Assembly: GCF_017654505.1 (NCBI RefSeq)
Contig: NC_054569.1
Coordinates: 2,134,553-2,198,552, forward strand
Direction: 5' to 3'
Origin: Polyodon spathula
Lineage: Eukaryota > Chordata > Actinopteri > Acipenseriformes > Polyodontidae
DNA length: 64,000 nt
The stretch's first letter is position 1. Each line of letters begins with the position of its first letter. Shown here in pieces: positions 12,677 through 25,948 of this stretch. A program made the translations under genes and the position numbers. Below the pieces are notes generated by a model. It saw nothing but the letters and a program-made list of their open reading frames with translations. It ran no database searches and was not told where the DNA came from.

Positions 12677-15600
12677 GTTTCCATAACAAAGTCACGTGAC
12701 ACACCCAGGTGCTATAGATCGAAACCCTCAGCTTCACTCAGGAAAGGTTAAGAAACTGTTTTTTGTTACTTAGCATTTGGATTTGTTGTACCTGTGGTCT
12801 AGAACATCTTTAATATCACAGACTAGGTGATAAGTCTTTCTAAAGGTCACCCGCAGCTGCTCTAAAGAGATCTGCTATCTGTGATCTTCTACCCTTTAAT
12901 AACCTGAAACACAGGGCCTAAAGCTTGGCTCAGCGTCCTGGCCTACTGTTTAGCCATCATTCGGTCTCCTAGCCAGCAGGTCTGGAAGTGTAATTTGTTG
13001 GCTAATGTGAACTGCAGGGAACGCTATCAAAGGCCCACATTTAAAAATAATGTGCTTTCTGCTATTAAGTCTCACTGCGTCATCGTAAATGTCACACGAT
13101 TTAAAATGTAATCGATGTAGTTCCTCCATCACACAAAGCGGCTTTGATGTTCTTTCATCTTCAGCATTATATAGGCTGATGCAGAAAACAGCTCTGCCCA
13201 ACAGAAACAGTTGGGGAGTTCGCCAGCTCGTCCGGAATGGACGACGCGGATGAAAGGTCTTCACTCAAGGACTGCTGCAACCAGTGGAGTTCCATCATAG
13301 CTGGAAATTCAAGCAGCACAACTGGAATGTCCTTCTCTTTGCAGCCTGTGCCTTGAGGCCTTGAATTTACCTCCTCCTTCCCCAATCCCCAGCTGTTGCT
13401 TTCATGTAGGTGTCTAGCTATCCACTGTGATCTTTACAAGGTGACTGGATTTTGTGTCTGTAAACCTCTTGAGATACCTTCAATGCGACTGTCAAGTAAA
13501 GTTGGAAATCTGTTGTTACGAGTAAAGAGTCTCAGTCTTTGTTTGAAGTAGACAATGGAAAACGTAGGCAATGCTGGGTTTCAAGAAAGAACAACCATAC
13601 ATTTTGGGCACGTATGCTGCCTTTTTGTGGCTCTTATTAAATCTGTGTAGTCATTAGCATTCATTACAATAGAAAGCAGAACAGAACTTAGATGACATGA
13701 AACGAGATACACTGAATATTCCGGTAATCAATGGGAAAAAAGAAACCCAGTGATAAAAAATGACGAGCAGTCAATGATAATAATGTGTAAATGAATATGT
13801 TAATAAAGGTGAAATTGCCTGGATCAGGTTGATAACGTCCTTTTCATATCCCTAGTGGAAGTGTAGCATAATTCATATTGTCGTCTCAAATGTGAGCTCT
13901 GCATGATATCAAATTAGTGAACCCAAGACTCGCAGATACAATATAGATGGCAAACTGAGAAGATTGTTACACATCAGTATTGATATAGTGACAGATACCA
14001 ATAAAGTTGATAGTCTATGTTGCCATAGAAACAGAACGTTCTATTGAAAAAAATGCATTCTTGTTCTCCTCATGTACTGTAAATGTGAGGGTAGGTGCAG
14101 AATATATATTCCTACATGATGACCCTCCCCAGTTTAAAAACAAACCACCCCCATTATCACTCTCAGTACAACAGAGAAGAAATAATACATTTGGAATAAA
14201 GACAAGGACATTCAACCAAACAATGACAAGAACTTGGAAACGACAAGGTTAAACCAATCACAGAAGGATTTAAATATATATATAAAAAGAGCAAGACAAT
14301 GAAACTACAAGGACAAAATATACATTATTTCAGCAGTTTATGAACCTAATTATTATTAAAAACAAATAAAACATTTTATTGTGGGATAATATATTCTGAC
14401 CCATACATTATTTTATTCATAATGGGATGTTAAACATTGGTGTTGCAGTGGTGCTCAGCAAAACAAATGCATGAGAAAGCTATTCCCAGGAGATTTGTTA
14501 ATAGCACTGCTTTACAGTGAGTTCCTAGTTTATCTTAAACATGTCTTTGTGCTGTATTATCTTACCACAGTAATTGTGAAGGCTTGTTATGTTGTTAGTA
14601 CCACAGTCACTCCCAGTCAGGAACAACACTGGCATTCATACAATAGCAAGGTATTTAGTGGTTTTGAGTTTAATTTGCATTCAAATACCCGGTTTTACAA
14701 ATAATCCATAACACTTTAAAACATTTGCTTTAACCCTACATAAACGCTAACAGTCTGTCATAGGAGTCACATGAATACTGGTACTGTTGCACTTATTGTA
14801 TATTGCATTTAGTGGGTATAGAGGTACAATAACAAAGATGGAAGCACCATGTCTATAGCAGATACCCCCGTTGGAACTGGACGTGTTTGTAAATGATGTT
14901 AATCATATGCAATGCTATGAAACTCTGCTGAAATTCATATGGACTTGCAGACACCGTTTTTAAGTGCTACTGAATTGTTTAGCATACAGCAATGTTATTT
15001 AAAGAAGTTTGTGATATTTAACCCTTGCACGTCCCTGCCACTGGCAACAGTGCCAATGGAATTCTTTAATGGAATGGTGAACGTTGCTATTCACTGGCGC
15101 ACCCTCCATTTGCTCTTGAAATGAAGCATTGATGGTTTATGAACATCAATTAGTCCAATGATGATTAAAAGACCACTATAAAAGATAAGGTGCTTAATTA
15201 AATTTTTAAGTCTGCCTAATAAAATGTTAAAATACAGAGAGTTCAAAAGTGCTCTCGGGGAACACACTTCAAAGGAGACCGTGTCAATGTCAGACAATGT
15301 ACTTTATTAGAACTCCTACAGAAATGACATTCTCATAACGACTGTGTTTATGCATCTGTATGGTGTAATACTGACAGATGTTCAGAACAGAACTGAATGA
15401 TTAACCTCCTGTGATTTACCTTTTTGAATGAGCTGATTCTGCTTATTGCTTGGTGATCTTTACAGCAATAGCCAGCAGGCTAACTCGAGCATGACCAGGC
15501 TGAATTACTGCAAGCAGCAGTAATGCAACAATGTGTCCCCCCAGCACAAGGAAGTGGTAGAGGCATGCTGAGAACCCTCTTATTGTGGTCAACAGTGCCG

Positions 15601-16429
15601 CCTTTTTTGGCATATCCTGTAAATATTGTAAGGCTTAGATTTTCTTCTTTGAGAACACAGATAGGGAAGCAAAAAGGGTATCAACTGTTAACAGCTAGCT
15701 GACTAACATATGCTGCTCATTTTAGTATATAGTATCTCTTGGGTACCATCACAGCACCCAATAAAGTTTCCCAGCCATTCATACTGTAAAAGACTGCAAT
15801 AAACAACCCAAGTAAAAAATACTCTAGCCTGCTGTGTTCTTAATAAACAAGACATTGTTTTATTTATTATTTGTCATGGTGTTGGATTTACAAATGATCT
15901 GGCAGCGCAGTAGCATGAATGCTCCATCAGAATTCTTTTATAAGTCAGATCGAAAGCAAACTCTCAAACTCTCAAATTACAAAACAAACCCTGGTCAAGG
16001 TTAAGCAAGCAGTGAAAAGCGAGAAGCACATACTTCTGCATATTTATTGAAAGCAAGTTATTTTTTAATAAGCTGTTGCCATTGACCGTTGGGTAGGTTT
16101 CTTGAACATGTGTAATGCTTAAACAAGGCATATCCCTCACCAAAGATGACTGATAACAAAATAAAACATTTATGCGTCCTGCATCTCTGAGATTATTTTT
16201 CATCTGACTTTTCCAAAATTCTATTAAAAAATGATGATGGCAGTTGTGAATCCATTATTTATTCCATACAGTTGTGGTATGCTGACAAGTCTGATGGTTA
16301 TAACTGTTAACAGCTGTGCTAATTTGTAGTCAGAGTAGACTGCTTTAGGGTTAGAGTTATGTGCTCAGAAAGAGTAAAACTCCATTGTGTAATTACAGGT
16401 ATAAACCGGGGTTACAGTGAGCTCTGACC
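12674..16429. other. Unique non-coding DNA, no gene seen
   Basis: About 3.7 kb of AT-rich sequence with no recognisable coding frame or mobile element. The palindrome-like string AACTGTTAACAGCT occurs twice (about 15692 and 16304), which I treat as chance or a minor repeat. Confidence 0.5.
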
Positions 16430-16976
16430 CCTCCACCGCTCCCCGGTTTTCCTCGCTGCCGGATCCCGCTCCTTCTCCGCCCTCACCAAGGACATCAGGA
16501 CCGCTCAGTCCCTGACCGTCTTCCAGCGCCTCCTCAAGACACACCTGTTCAGCAACTGTAAACCTCACAACTCTGGACTATATGTCACCCAACTGTTCCA
16601 GTACTTGCATACTTGCACTGAACTGATCCAGATTTTGACGGATTCTACGACTGCTCTTAATTATAACTATTTTCTGTATCTTGTACTTGGTTTTACTCTT
16701 AAGGGTATCTGCGTTTATGTTTTTTGTAATTGCACTTATTTGAAATCATTCTTATGCATTTATCGTACTTACTATGTGCTCTTAATGGAATTTACTCTTA
16801 GAAGGAAACATTTTTACTATCAATGTACTGCTCTTAGTCGAATTTGCACTTAAATGTAATTATTTACTGTATTCTTTATTTTGTTCTTGTTTGAATGTTA
16901 TCTGATTTTCTACTGATTTTACAGTGCTTTATAACTGCTCTTATCTGTAATGTGAAACTTTGAAATGTGATATTGT

Positions 16977-17037
<61 letters not shown>
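16430..17037 (+). mobile_element. L2-type LINE 3' end with TAA tail
   Basis: From about 16461 an open frame encodes the end of a non-LTR retrotransposon ORF2. The peptide RTAQSLTVFQRLLKTHLFS (about 16506-16562) matches the conserved last helix of L2-clade proteins, where a phenylalanine-leucine-rich KTHLF motif closes the ORF. The following approximately 400 bp is 3' untranslated sequence, containing CTGCTCTTATCTGTAATGTG, which recurs at about 49391-49410. The element ends in about 20 TAA units (16976-17037), the tail type expected of L2. Everything 5' of the C-terminus is missing, as is usual after truncated reverse transcription. The open frame on the minus strand at 16365-16568 is an antisense shadow. 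Confidence 0.7.
16976..17037. repeat. TAA microsatellite (LINE tail)
   Basis: About 20 TAA units directly at the 3' end of the L2 fragment, so it probably arose from the element's tail. Poly-Leu and poly-Ile open frames on the minus strand are translations of the repeat. Confidence 0.95.
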
Positions 17038-17039
<2 letters not shown>

Positions 17040-18557
17040 GATAGCACATTACAATCATTCCATTGACATTGAAAGGTGTTCTTGCTAGCAGTGAGCAACA
17101 TTCTCAATTGGGAGGGCCAGCATGAAATGTAAAAAACAAAGGCGTTTTACATCATTCCTATTTATCGACCCCTGTCCACTTTCCAAGTGACCATGTCCAC
17201 TTCTGGTTGCCCCGCAGTTTTCTAGGGTACCCTAAAATTGCTGATAAACTTTCCTGGAAATGGCCTAGAAATCCAAAGATAGATAACCCCTGTCCACCAA
17301 AAAGCCCAGCAAACCAGTACTTTATTATAATACAAAGAACATAAAACAATGTGTACTTTCACACAACACTGTTAAGAAAAAAAGAAACCTTGAACTTCAA
17401 TTTAGACCGAAAGCACCGAGTTTGAATGACTTGACAGATCCGAGATTGAGTGTGAACCTGTTCTTACACAGCAATAGGCAACATATGTCCTCCTGTTGGT
17501 ATTCACATTGACCTCACATGCTTGTACACAAGCAGACATGATGCATGACCATTGTAGACTTGAAGCACTGCAAAGTTTACCAGATAGACGAGGCATGCTG
17601 ATGGCACATGCTGTTCTGTGCCCACAAGCCTGATTGCAAAGTGACTGTAGAGTCTTTGCTCAATAGAGTACGAGAGTTGGTTTGAACAGGCTCAGTTATA
17701 AAATGGTTTAATTATATTATATTAAATCTATCCAATTAGAATGAACTAAAAAACAGAATATTAAAACACAAAGCCATTAACTGTCATTATACCGAAAGCG
17801 TTCTTTGTATTAAATGGAGCAGCTGTTCTGGTATTTTTTTTTTTTTTAATTCAAGGTTAGATGATTAACTGCAATTCGTGACCGGGGTGACAATTACTGT
17901 TGATTTGCTGAAAATAAAAGAAAAAGTGCATAATGGAAGAGGAACCCGAGAGAAACTGTAACTCTGCTAACTTTGATAATGCAATTACCGTTCATCAGTG
18001 TTTATCAGGATCTCTAAATAAATACGCCTCTGGCTTGTCCTGCGTGGCAGTCAACGCAAAGCAAGTCTATGCATGAACACAAACTTCTCTTCAGTATTGC
18101 TTAACCTGCAGTAATTGTTTGACAAGGGAGAGAAGCCTTCAGGAGATCTGGAACAGTCTGCACTTTATACATGTCACATGTCCAGCTATCTGCTGCATTA
18201 TGCAGATGACTTGCAATTAAGTTCTTACCATTACCCGCATGCTGTCTTTGGTGGATGAGCTTTGAATTTGCAGTTAATTCAATTAGACCTACAGTGGGGG
18301 TGGAATACTGTTGCTATTGATTTATTGTTTTAATGCTATCTTTGCACAATTTAAGAGATAAAACAAAGATCCATGTAATGTACTCTTATCAAAATCATGT
18401 GTTACATAACATAACAGCACAGAACACACACGCCGCTCTTTCTCACCTAGACGAGTGCATAATCATAGTACAAGAAGCAATCTTGTTATAAGCACTGCTC
18501 TTAACAACTTCTTGTGTGTGATGTATTATGCCTAGGTTAATGATTTGATACAGAGTG
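17038..18557. other. Unique non-coding DNA, no gene seen
   Basis: No coding frame or repeat family recognised, apart from a T-run at about 17836-17848. The phrase CCCCTGTCCAC occurs twice (about 17169 and 17288) without further repeat structure. Confidence 0.5.
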
Positions 18558-18666
18558 GCTGGTTTCACAAGCCCAACTAATTAGCACTAATCTTGGACTA
18601 CTTTACCTAAGGCAACATTAGGTTGTCCAAAGTTAGTGATAATCAGGGTCTGTGAAACCAGCCAGA
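18558..18666. mobile_element. Palindromic MITE, copy 2 (GGTTTCACAG family)
   Basis: The ends are GGCTGGTTTCACA and TGTGAAACCAGCC, perfect inverted repeats of 13 bp. The similarity continues inward: left ...AGCACTAATCTTGGACTAC, and the reverse complement of the right ...TATCACTAACTTTGGACAAC. Only a short spacer separates the arms, so the whole element of about 105 bp can form one long hairpin. It is homologous to 3631-3724 and non-coding. Confidence 0.8.
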
Positions 18667-21563
18667 CGCATGTAAAGTACATGAAAGAAAGACTGTATAC
18701 CAGAGGATTGCTGAGTAATGAGTAATAACAAGTATCAATTAACAAGAGTCCTGAGATTATGAATCTTTTATAATGACACTTCCTGCTTTGTCCCAATCCA
18801 TTACATTTAGACTTCAACACGATCGTTCCACGTTTTTTATTTTGTAAAGGTTCATTTAAAAGGCAAATGCTTTGTCTAGCACCTAGACATAATTAGTTTT
18901 TTTCAATCTGTAATTTTTAATATGACATTTGAAATTTGAAGCATTTGAACACCTGCAGCCACCCACCTTTAGTGTGAAATCTGTAATTAAACACAATTTA
19001 AATATAGTTTGCACTTGCAAAAAATACTAGGATTAACCTGGCTGTTTATCTCCCATACATGTGCTCAGAAAGCAAAAAGGAACTATATATACAACTTGGA
19101 TACAGGTAAGTCCCAGGTGGTGGGTTCAGCACCCTAATGCTTGACATGCAAGTCAGATTAGGGACCCTATAGCTGTGATGGATGATTACAGACCCCCAAA
19201 GCTATATAGGACAGTGTAGCTTTTGGCTTGTATAAATGTAGTAACGCAATGGCATTTAATCTATAAATGACCTCACTCACCTTATAATGTTCTTGTGTAT
19301 GATTTATATGGTGATCTCTGGGGTGCAAGCCATTATATTGGCTGCGTTGTCAATGGGGGGAATGGAAGGTGAATTCCCACTTGGATTTCATTAGATAAAC
19401 ATGCTTTGCTGCCTCATTGTGTGAATGTGTCATTTAAACAAGCTGTGTCAACACATTCTGGTTCATTCAATAGTAAGACATACTCACTCGCCTATTGGAA
19501 GATTAAGCACCAGGTTAATTAACATCAAAGCAAATTGTTTACCGCTGTAGTCACTCAACGTCACTTGCACTAAAAACACCTGCAGGAACACTAGCCTGTG
19601 TTATACCAAACATTCAATAGCAGATAAACCAGACCATGCCATAATGAACACCCAAATGCTACTGTAACATGTAGATTTGAACAGATTGCGCTGACAGGAC
19701 TGCAGTTCAACCAGCATCACTGGGAATGTAATAAATATGAATGTCCATCTGTGTTCACTCAGGTATAGAACAGAAAGAACTTTTCCCTTTGCATGCAACC
19801 TCTGCAGCAGAAAACTTTAATTGGCTATTGTATTTTAACACATCGCTGCACTGTGAAAACACAGAGGATTATCTTGTTGAGACAGTAGTTACTCCTGATA
19901 TTAAATCTGCATTCAGTGCCCCCTTAAATTTGCTTAGCGTCTCATGGTTTTGTCCATTTTCAGTTCTCTGCTTGACTACATGCCGTAGCATACCCAGATA
20001 CTGAACACCTGCGATAGCTCTCCTGTGTGGATCAATCTGGCAGGATTGGAATTCGACAGCAGCACTTTGTGTCAGTTTAAATGCTTTGGTATTCCTACTT
20101 AAATAGAAGCTCTGTCTTTGTGTATGTGAAGGCTAGGCCCTCACGTTGTGAATCTTGCAATGGACTGCAAAGACTTTCCTTTAATTGTTTATATCCTGTA
20201 TTATCTGTGTCTAACAAGAGAAAACACTTTCCACTTACCTGTTGCGCAGGGTCCACAGGCCTGAAAAACAAAACACATTTAAAGTAAATGTTCTGTGCAT
20301 GTAGTTGTACTGGGAGGGTGCACACTTCTAGATCACTGCCTTGCAGAAACTGTTGCTAATATAACTTTTTAAAGAGAAACCAACATGATTGTATTATGCA
20401 TTTGTTTGAATGCATGGTTTGGCCTACCTGGAGTGGGGTGTGGTGGTGAGGTCCTCTTTTTTTTTTTTTTGTTACAGGAAGTGGAGAAACAGCCATCTTG
20501 TAGAGGGAATCTTTTAATAACTTCCCTGGGTACTTACTTCCTGTAGTCAGGGCGGTACCATTGAGAATTAAAGGGGGGGGGGTAACTGATTTTAATTAAG
20601 TAACCCTCTGCTTGTTTAAACTGTAGTTTTAATGCAGATGCTTGTTAATGTTTATTTAGGTATTCATTGATTTATATTTGATTTTTTTGAATACGTTTGT
20701 ATGTATTTATGATTATAAAATGTTTGGATTACTTTTCTATAATCACCTATGTAGTTAGTTTAGTCTAGGGGAGGGGTTTGCCTGCCTGCACAGATATATC
20801 TCCCTGGGGATAGTTTGGAGTCAGTAATGACCTCAGTGTTGGAGTGGGGTGTAGCACCTGCTTTAGGTGAATTCTATTTGAATGGAAAGAGATTCTTTTG
20901 TTTGTTTGCACCTTGTTCTTTTCTAAAAAAAAAAAAAAAGAAAGTTTGTTTTTTTGTACAATTTAGTTGTTTGTTTTTTGTTCTTAAATAAATATAATTT
21001 GGTTTTGTACCAAACTTCAGCTGATCCCGAGTATTTCCCTGCTCAATAATGCCAGCCGCTGGCTGCACTTTCCAACAGGTTCAATTCTAGTAATGGCAGC
21101 AGCTACTCGGCATGGTTTAGACTGGAAACATTAAGGTAGTCCATTCAACTTAACTAGCCCTTAACTAGATATACATTTCTTGTGTAAGTAAATCAAACAT
21201 TATTGGTTCTTAAGACTTTCCATTCTCTTCAAATCCCATCCCTTTTACAGTACCCTGTCTGAATGATTGTGCTAATCAATTGCTTAAGCTGTTCCACTAC
21301 TCCATCGTTTCTACCCTGGTCTTCAAACAAGATGGGGTGAGGACAAGCAGTAACAATGGCATGGCTTTGTCAATAGCATTGCAGGTGGATTAAACTGCTT
21401 ATGCTGCGTCACCTCTTTCTCGTAAAATATTAATCATGACTGGAATTCAACCCTGAAGTGCTGGCTTCACAGGAATATCCAGCAAGAGCCTGATTTAATT
21501 GCACCCCGATGGAAAATGCTGGTGAAAGCAGTAAGGTGTGCTAAATCTACCCTGCTTGGACAC
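18667..21563. other. Non-coding DNA, possible unclassified repeat at 20.4-21.1 kb
   Basis: 18.7-20.4 kb is unique sequence with no gene. From about 20430 to 21100 the composition changes: T-run (20457-20470), G-run (about 20572-20581), A-run (about 20924-20938), and a phrase GGAGTGGGGTGT at about 20433 and again at about 20841. This may be an old retroelement, but no family was recognised. Confidence 0.4.

Positions 21564-21598
<35 letters not shown>
21564..21598. repeat. GATA tetranucleotide microsatellite
   Basis: About eight or nine GATA units, uninterrupted. Confidence 0.97.
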
Positions 21599-21601
<3 letters not shown>

Positions 21602-23154
21602 TGAACAATACAGTGTGTATTTTTTAATTACAATTTTGTCATGAAAGCTAATCGAATAGAATCAAATGATTAATTAATTTTACTTTTAGATTTAGTCTCG
21701 ATTTAAAAAAAAAACACATTTTGTTTTTCTATTCTTTGCTTCTCATTTTGTTTGTATTATTTACGAGTTCAAAGTAAAAGCAGGAAGAACTTTTGTATCC
21801 CGCACAGCAGTTTCAGATTCCTGCTATGCACAATACAGTCAGCAGCAGCTGAGGCACAAAAGATGACATTCTTAAAAAAAATACTTCCCAGTTCCCCAGG
21901 GTCATTTTCAATTTCAAGTTGTATAACCCTAATCGGGGCACAAACAAGTCTTTCCAATGAATAACCATAGCTGACACTTCGAGTCCTACTTGCGTAGCCA
22001 GGCATCTCATTAAAACAACGCAAACCTGAAAGCATGTCAAATATTTGACTTATTAAACAATTCTGGCTAGCCAGCCACACATAATAAGTAATGGCTTTTG
22101 TTTGTCGAGTTTGCGTGTTAATATGCTAACCACTCTGCTGTTTTATTGGTATGCACTGAAGAGCCGGGCAGGAATTATCATCCTGCGGGGACACTAGGAA
22201 GGGTTGGGATCAGGTCATAATACACTGCTGTTTCATTACATGTGATTGGTACAGATTAACCAAAATAGTCTTTCTGTATTCACACAGGACACCCTTTTGT
22301 GTTTCACTGTAGAAACATTATTCCGTTCATGGTTTTCATCCACTAGAGGTTAAAGCTGCAGGGCATTTCCATTAAAGCACCTGTGTCCTGCAGTCAATCT
22401 CAATTTTATACCGCTTTATGATTCGTTTGTATCTTTCTACTAAATTCCTCCACATGCAGCGAAGAAGACTTGTGTACCATGCATGCCTGTGTTTGCTGGT
22501 CACTGTGCATTGTATTCCCCTCAGTGAAATCTATTTAAAGATATTTCAAGATTGGTGGTGCGTTTCATTTATCTTCTTATATTTTAACAAACATCCATAC
22601 CAGCGTCCCCGGTGACGAACACCCACTAGACACTGATGCCAACGAAGTCTATATTCAATTGACAAACTCCAAGCCTATAAATGGTCAGATTTCTGCAGCT
22701 GTAAACACATGTTCACACCCAGCAAGATGCTGAAGGAGTCGGAAGGAAGAGAAGTTGTAAAAACTCTTTGCTGAGCTGACATAAAAACTTGAGAGCAAAA
22801 ACAAATCTAGTCTGAACAACCCCCCCCCCATCTCATTTGCATTGAAGCACATTGAACAGACATGATCCATCAACAAGAATCATTAAATATGTAATTTAAG
22901 GTGCTGACAACATTAACAAAGCATAGGCGTTTATTCAGTATAAATTTCACGACACAGATACTAGCTGAACGCTTCATTCTAACGCAGTCTGTGTAATGAC
23001 TGATGTAGATGTATTATTAATATTATTAATAACACATCTACTAAAGTGAAATGTCTGTACACCACCTTTAGACATCAATCCACATCACAAAGCCATCATA
23101 CAGTTCAGCACAATGTGGTACAATAGGCTGAATGACTGGGGGTAATGATGTTTT
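21599..23154. other. Unique non-coding DNA, no gene seen
   Basis: No recognisable gene or transposon. Short open frames on the minus strand at 21769-22080 and 21813-22040 overlap in different phases and show no domain. Confidence 0.5.
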
Positions 23155-23226
23155 AAGTGCACATGTATTTTCTGAGTAACTGCTAGGTAAATACACAGTA
23201 ATTAGAGGCTCAATGTAAAGTAAACC
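23155..23226. mobile_element. Fold-back (TTAGGG-core) element, terminal fragment
   Basis: The stretch AAGTGCACATGTATTT, then GAGTAACTGCTAGGTAAATA, then ACACAGTAATTAGAGGCTCA and ATGTAAAGT matches the right arm of the family seen at 29817-30461. Only the outer part of one arm is present. Confidence 0.65.
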
Positions 23227-23610
23227 TTTGGGACAGATTGAGTCATTAAGTAATTTTGTAATATTAACTGTTGTATTATCTTTTCACAGAAAAAAGGTTC
23301 CAACTATATTTTGACATGCAGTTGTTGATCAATACCCCCCCTGTTTCTCATAGAAAGGTTGTGTTTTCAAGCAGAATGTCACATGACAGACAACATGAGT
23401 TGGCAGATAACACCCTTAAAACAGACTAGGCATGTTTAGATGTTTCCTCAGCTGCAGTCCCATTATATCTGAGTAGCCTAATAAAAGAACCTGCTTATGG
23501 TTATAGATGACATCCGACTGCAACACATGCAAACGAGCAAGCAGCTGAAGTGAAGTTCTGTTCAGTTGACTGCAATGGGCTGTTTGGATAAGTGTGGAGG
23601 CAGCCCAAAC

Positions 23611-23697
23611 CTACAGATAACGGAATTCCTGGGAAATCCCGGAATTCTCAGGCTCCTGCGGAATTCCCAGTCTTCCATAGATTCCAATTATCTGCAG
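23611..23697. repeat. Imperfect hairpin built of GGAATTCC-type units
   Basis: The outer arms CTACAGATAA and TTATCTGCAG are inverted repeats (9 of 10). Inside are GGAATTCCTGGGAAA, CCCGGAATTCTCAG, GCGGAATTCCCAG and ATTCCAATTATCTG, so the same words occur in both orientations. It could be a small MITE or a decayed fold-back element. No second copy was found in this window. Confidence 0.45.
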
Positions 23698-25533
23698 CTA
23701 TATTGTCATCATAATGATCATAAGCATAGTACATTAAATACAAGGCTAGGATGCGAGTTATAAACATTGTAGATGCGTGTGTCATACAAAATCATAACAT
23801 AAAGATACAGTGGAAAATCTGAAATAGCAAGTTAGACCAGAGCTAGTGACTGATATCAAGCTTAAAGAGCATGGAGAACAAAAGAGAACAGGTGGGTCTT
23901 CAGAGTTGATTTCAAGCGAGCGACTGTGGGAGCTTCACGCACTATTCATATATTAAATTGGAAGTGCTTAACCCAAGGATTGCTTAATATGATAATGTTT
24001 ACTTGATTTACATTTTTCTAAGCCATTATTAATACAAATACTAAACACACAAGATGCTCCGCGGAACTCTCTGCAGATATCAACTTAAAACGTCTTGCAT
24101 ATTTTCCAGCAGGTTTGGACTGCCTCTAGGCAAGAGTCAGAAAGTTCAGAACGAAATCTGAATTTCAACAAGAGCGTCGGAATGCAGGCTGCTGCCTTTC
24201 CAGTTCTCATAACCAGTAGCGAGGCGGAAGAGTGGTCTCTGAATTCACCTCTCCTCGCTTAGTCTTCAGAGCCTGTGAAGCAGCAGCAGCTTCATAACAT
24301 TCAAATGGGATTACAGTGACACTGCAGGCGGTCTTGGCAGAGGTGCAGAAATTACATTTTATACAGAACAAGCGGAATATTATGTGTTTGCGACTTTCAT
24401 TTTCAGAAAAGATTGCCCCTGTCACCGCCACCTCCTTTGCAGCTTGTAGCTCTGCCACTGAAGAATAAAATAGGCCCTCATTTTAGAAAGGGCATTAATG
24501 AGTGTAAAAGTATTTTTTCAAGCCTTAAAAGCAGCTCTTTTTTCTATACAAAAGAAGAAGAAAAAATTACTGAAAAAAAAACGTATATGGTAAAATGTGA
24601 GCTGCTTGTTGGGTTCACCAGTCAATGAAGCAAAGGAATAATGCAAGCACATGCTTCTCATTTTTTTCAGACGTGTTCTCGCCAAAGCGCCTCCGTTTAA
24701 CATTGCTAATTTCACAGGCTGCTTCCTTCTATGATCATTCTGCAAAGCATTTTCTTGTTAATCACAGACGACATAAAAAAAAAAAAAAACGATTTTGGTG
24801 TTACATAACTCAAATAAGACAACATGAATTATGAACCCGCTGAAGTGGAAATGTTAAATATCAGCCCATTTTAGAGTGTTCATGTTCAAATTAAAACTGC
24901 TCATTCTTTCTTCTCAGATTTTTTCGGGATGGCAGGAAAGGGAGTACTTGTATGTAATGACATTAGAAATGCAGGTGACGTTGTTACAATTATCTATACT
25001 TCACTCCATGCAGTTTTGTTTCTTCATGCTGAATGTGAGTGGCAAAAACGAAGTCCATTCACAATGATTAATGAACAAGTTAAAAGAAAACAAAGGATGC
25101 TTTGAAATATTTATTTCATCTGTTTAACAAGCATGCCCAGGTGGGATAATGAGTACTTTTTGTTCAGTGTAATGAGAACTATGAGTATAGTGTGAAGACA
25201 AGTATTTAATTGGTGTCTTTCAAGATAGTCTTTATTGCTTTCTAATAACTGAAGTGGACAGAATTGTTCGCATTGAAAACCTTCAAGAGCAGCAGTGCCA
25301 CAGACAGGTTCCCCCTTATACAATTATCTTCAGAGAAATGCTGTGACACTACAAAAGCAATGCCACGGCTTTGCACTAAGAGGCAGCCTGGACACTTGGA
25401 AACAAATGCGGAATCCCAGGACTGGCAACACTAGCAGTTACATCATGGCTCTAGTTGGGAGGCGCATGGTCTGTGGTTTTACATGCTCACACCTATGAAA
25501 AGATGCACTCTGTCAATCAGGAGTAGTTTATTT

Positions 25534-25570
<37 letters not shown>

Positions 25571-25797
25571 AGATGAACCAAAAGCAGAGCTGAATCATTT
25601 CATTTTCCAAGAGACCAATATGAATCAATGGCTGATCTGATTTGAAAAAGAACGCAGCTGCATTGAAAGCTTTACTCAATATAGCCTGGCTAATTTCACA
25701 TAATAGATTTTTACACTAAATGTTTCATGATTGAGTGCAATTTTACTTTGTCAACCCATTGATTTCTGGCCTTTCTGCCGCCTCCTTCTTGAATCTC
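23698..25797. other. Non-coding DNA, no gene seen
   Basis: AT-rich sequence with A-runs (about 24775-24789) and a 30-base T-run (25536-25565). No coding frame or transposon recognised. Confidence 0.5.
25536..25565. repeat. Poly-T run
   Basis: Thirty uninterrupted T. It could be the A-tail of a minus-strand retroelement, but no body was recognised next to it. Confidence 0.95.
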
Positions 25798-25948
25798 CCT
25801 ATCCCTAACCCTTATTCTGATACAATTGTGTACTTGCATATACCATGCAAAATATATACATGTTAAGTATGTTGTAACTATGATTAATAACATATTTATG
25901 ATGTAACTACTATGTAATTACACAGTAATTAGAGACACAATATACAGT
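25798..25948. mobile_element. Fold-back (TTAGGG-core) element, partial copy
   Basis: It begins CCTATCCCTAACCCTTATTC, the complement of the family's TTAGGG core. It continues TGATACAATTGTGTACTTGC, ATGCAAAA, ACATGTTAAGTATGTTGTAA, then TGTAACTACTATGTAATTAC and ACAGTAATTAGAGACA. This is one arm plus the edge of the core. The other arm is missing. Confidence 0.75.

Noticed and set aside
15690..16317. Repeated palindrome AACTGTTAACAGCT
   Set aside because: Two isolated 14-mers with no shared flanks, so chance is enough to explain them.
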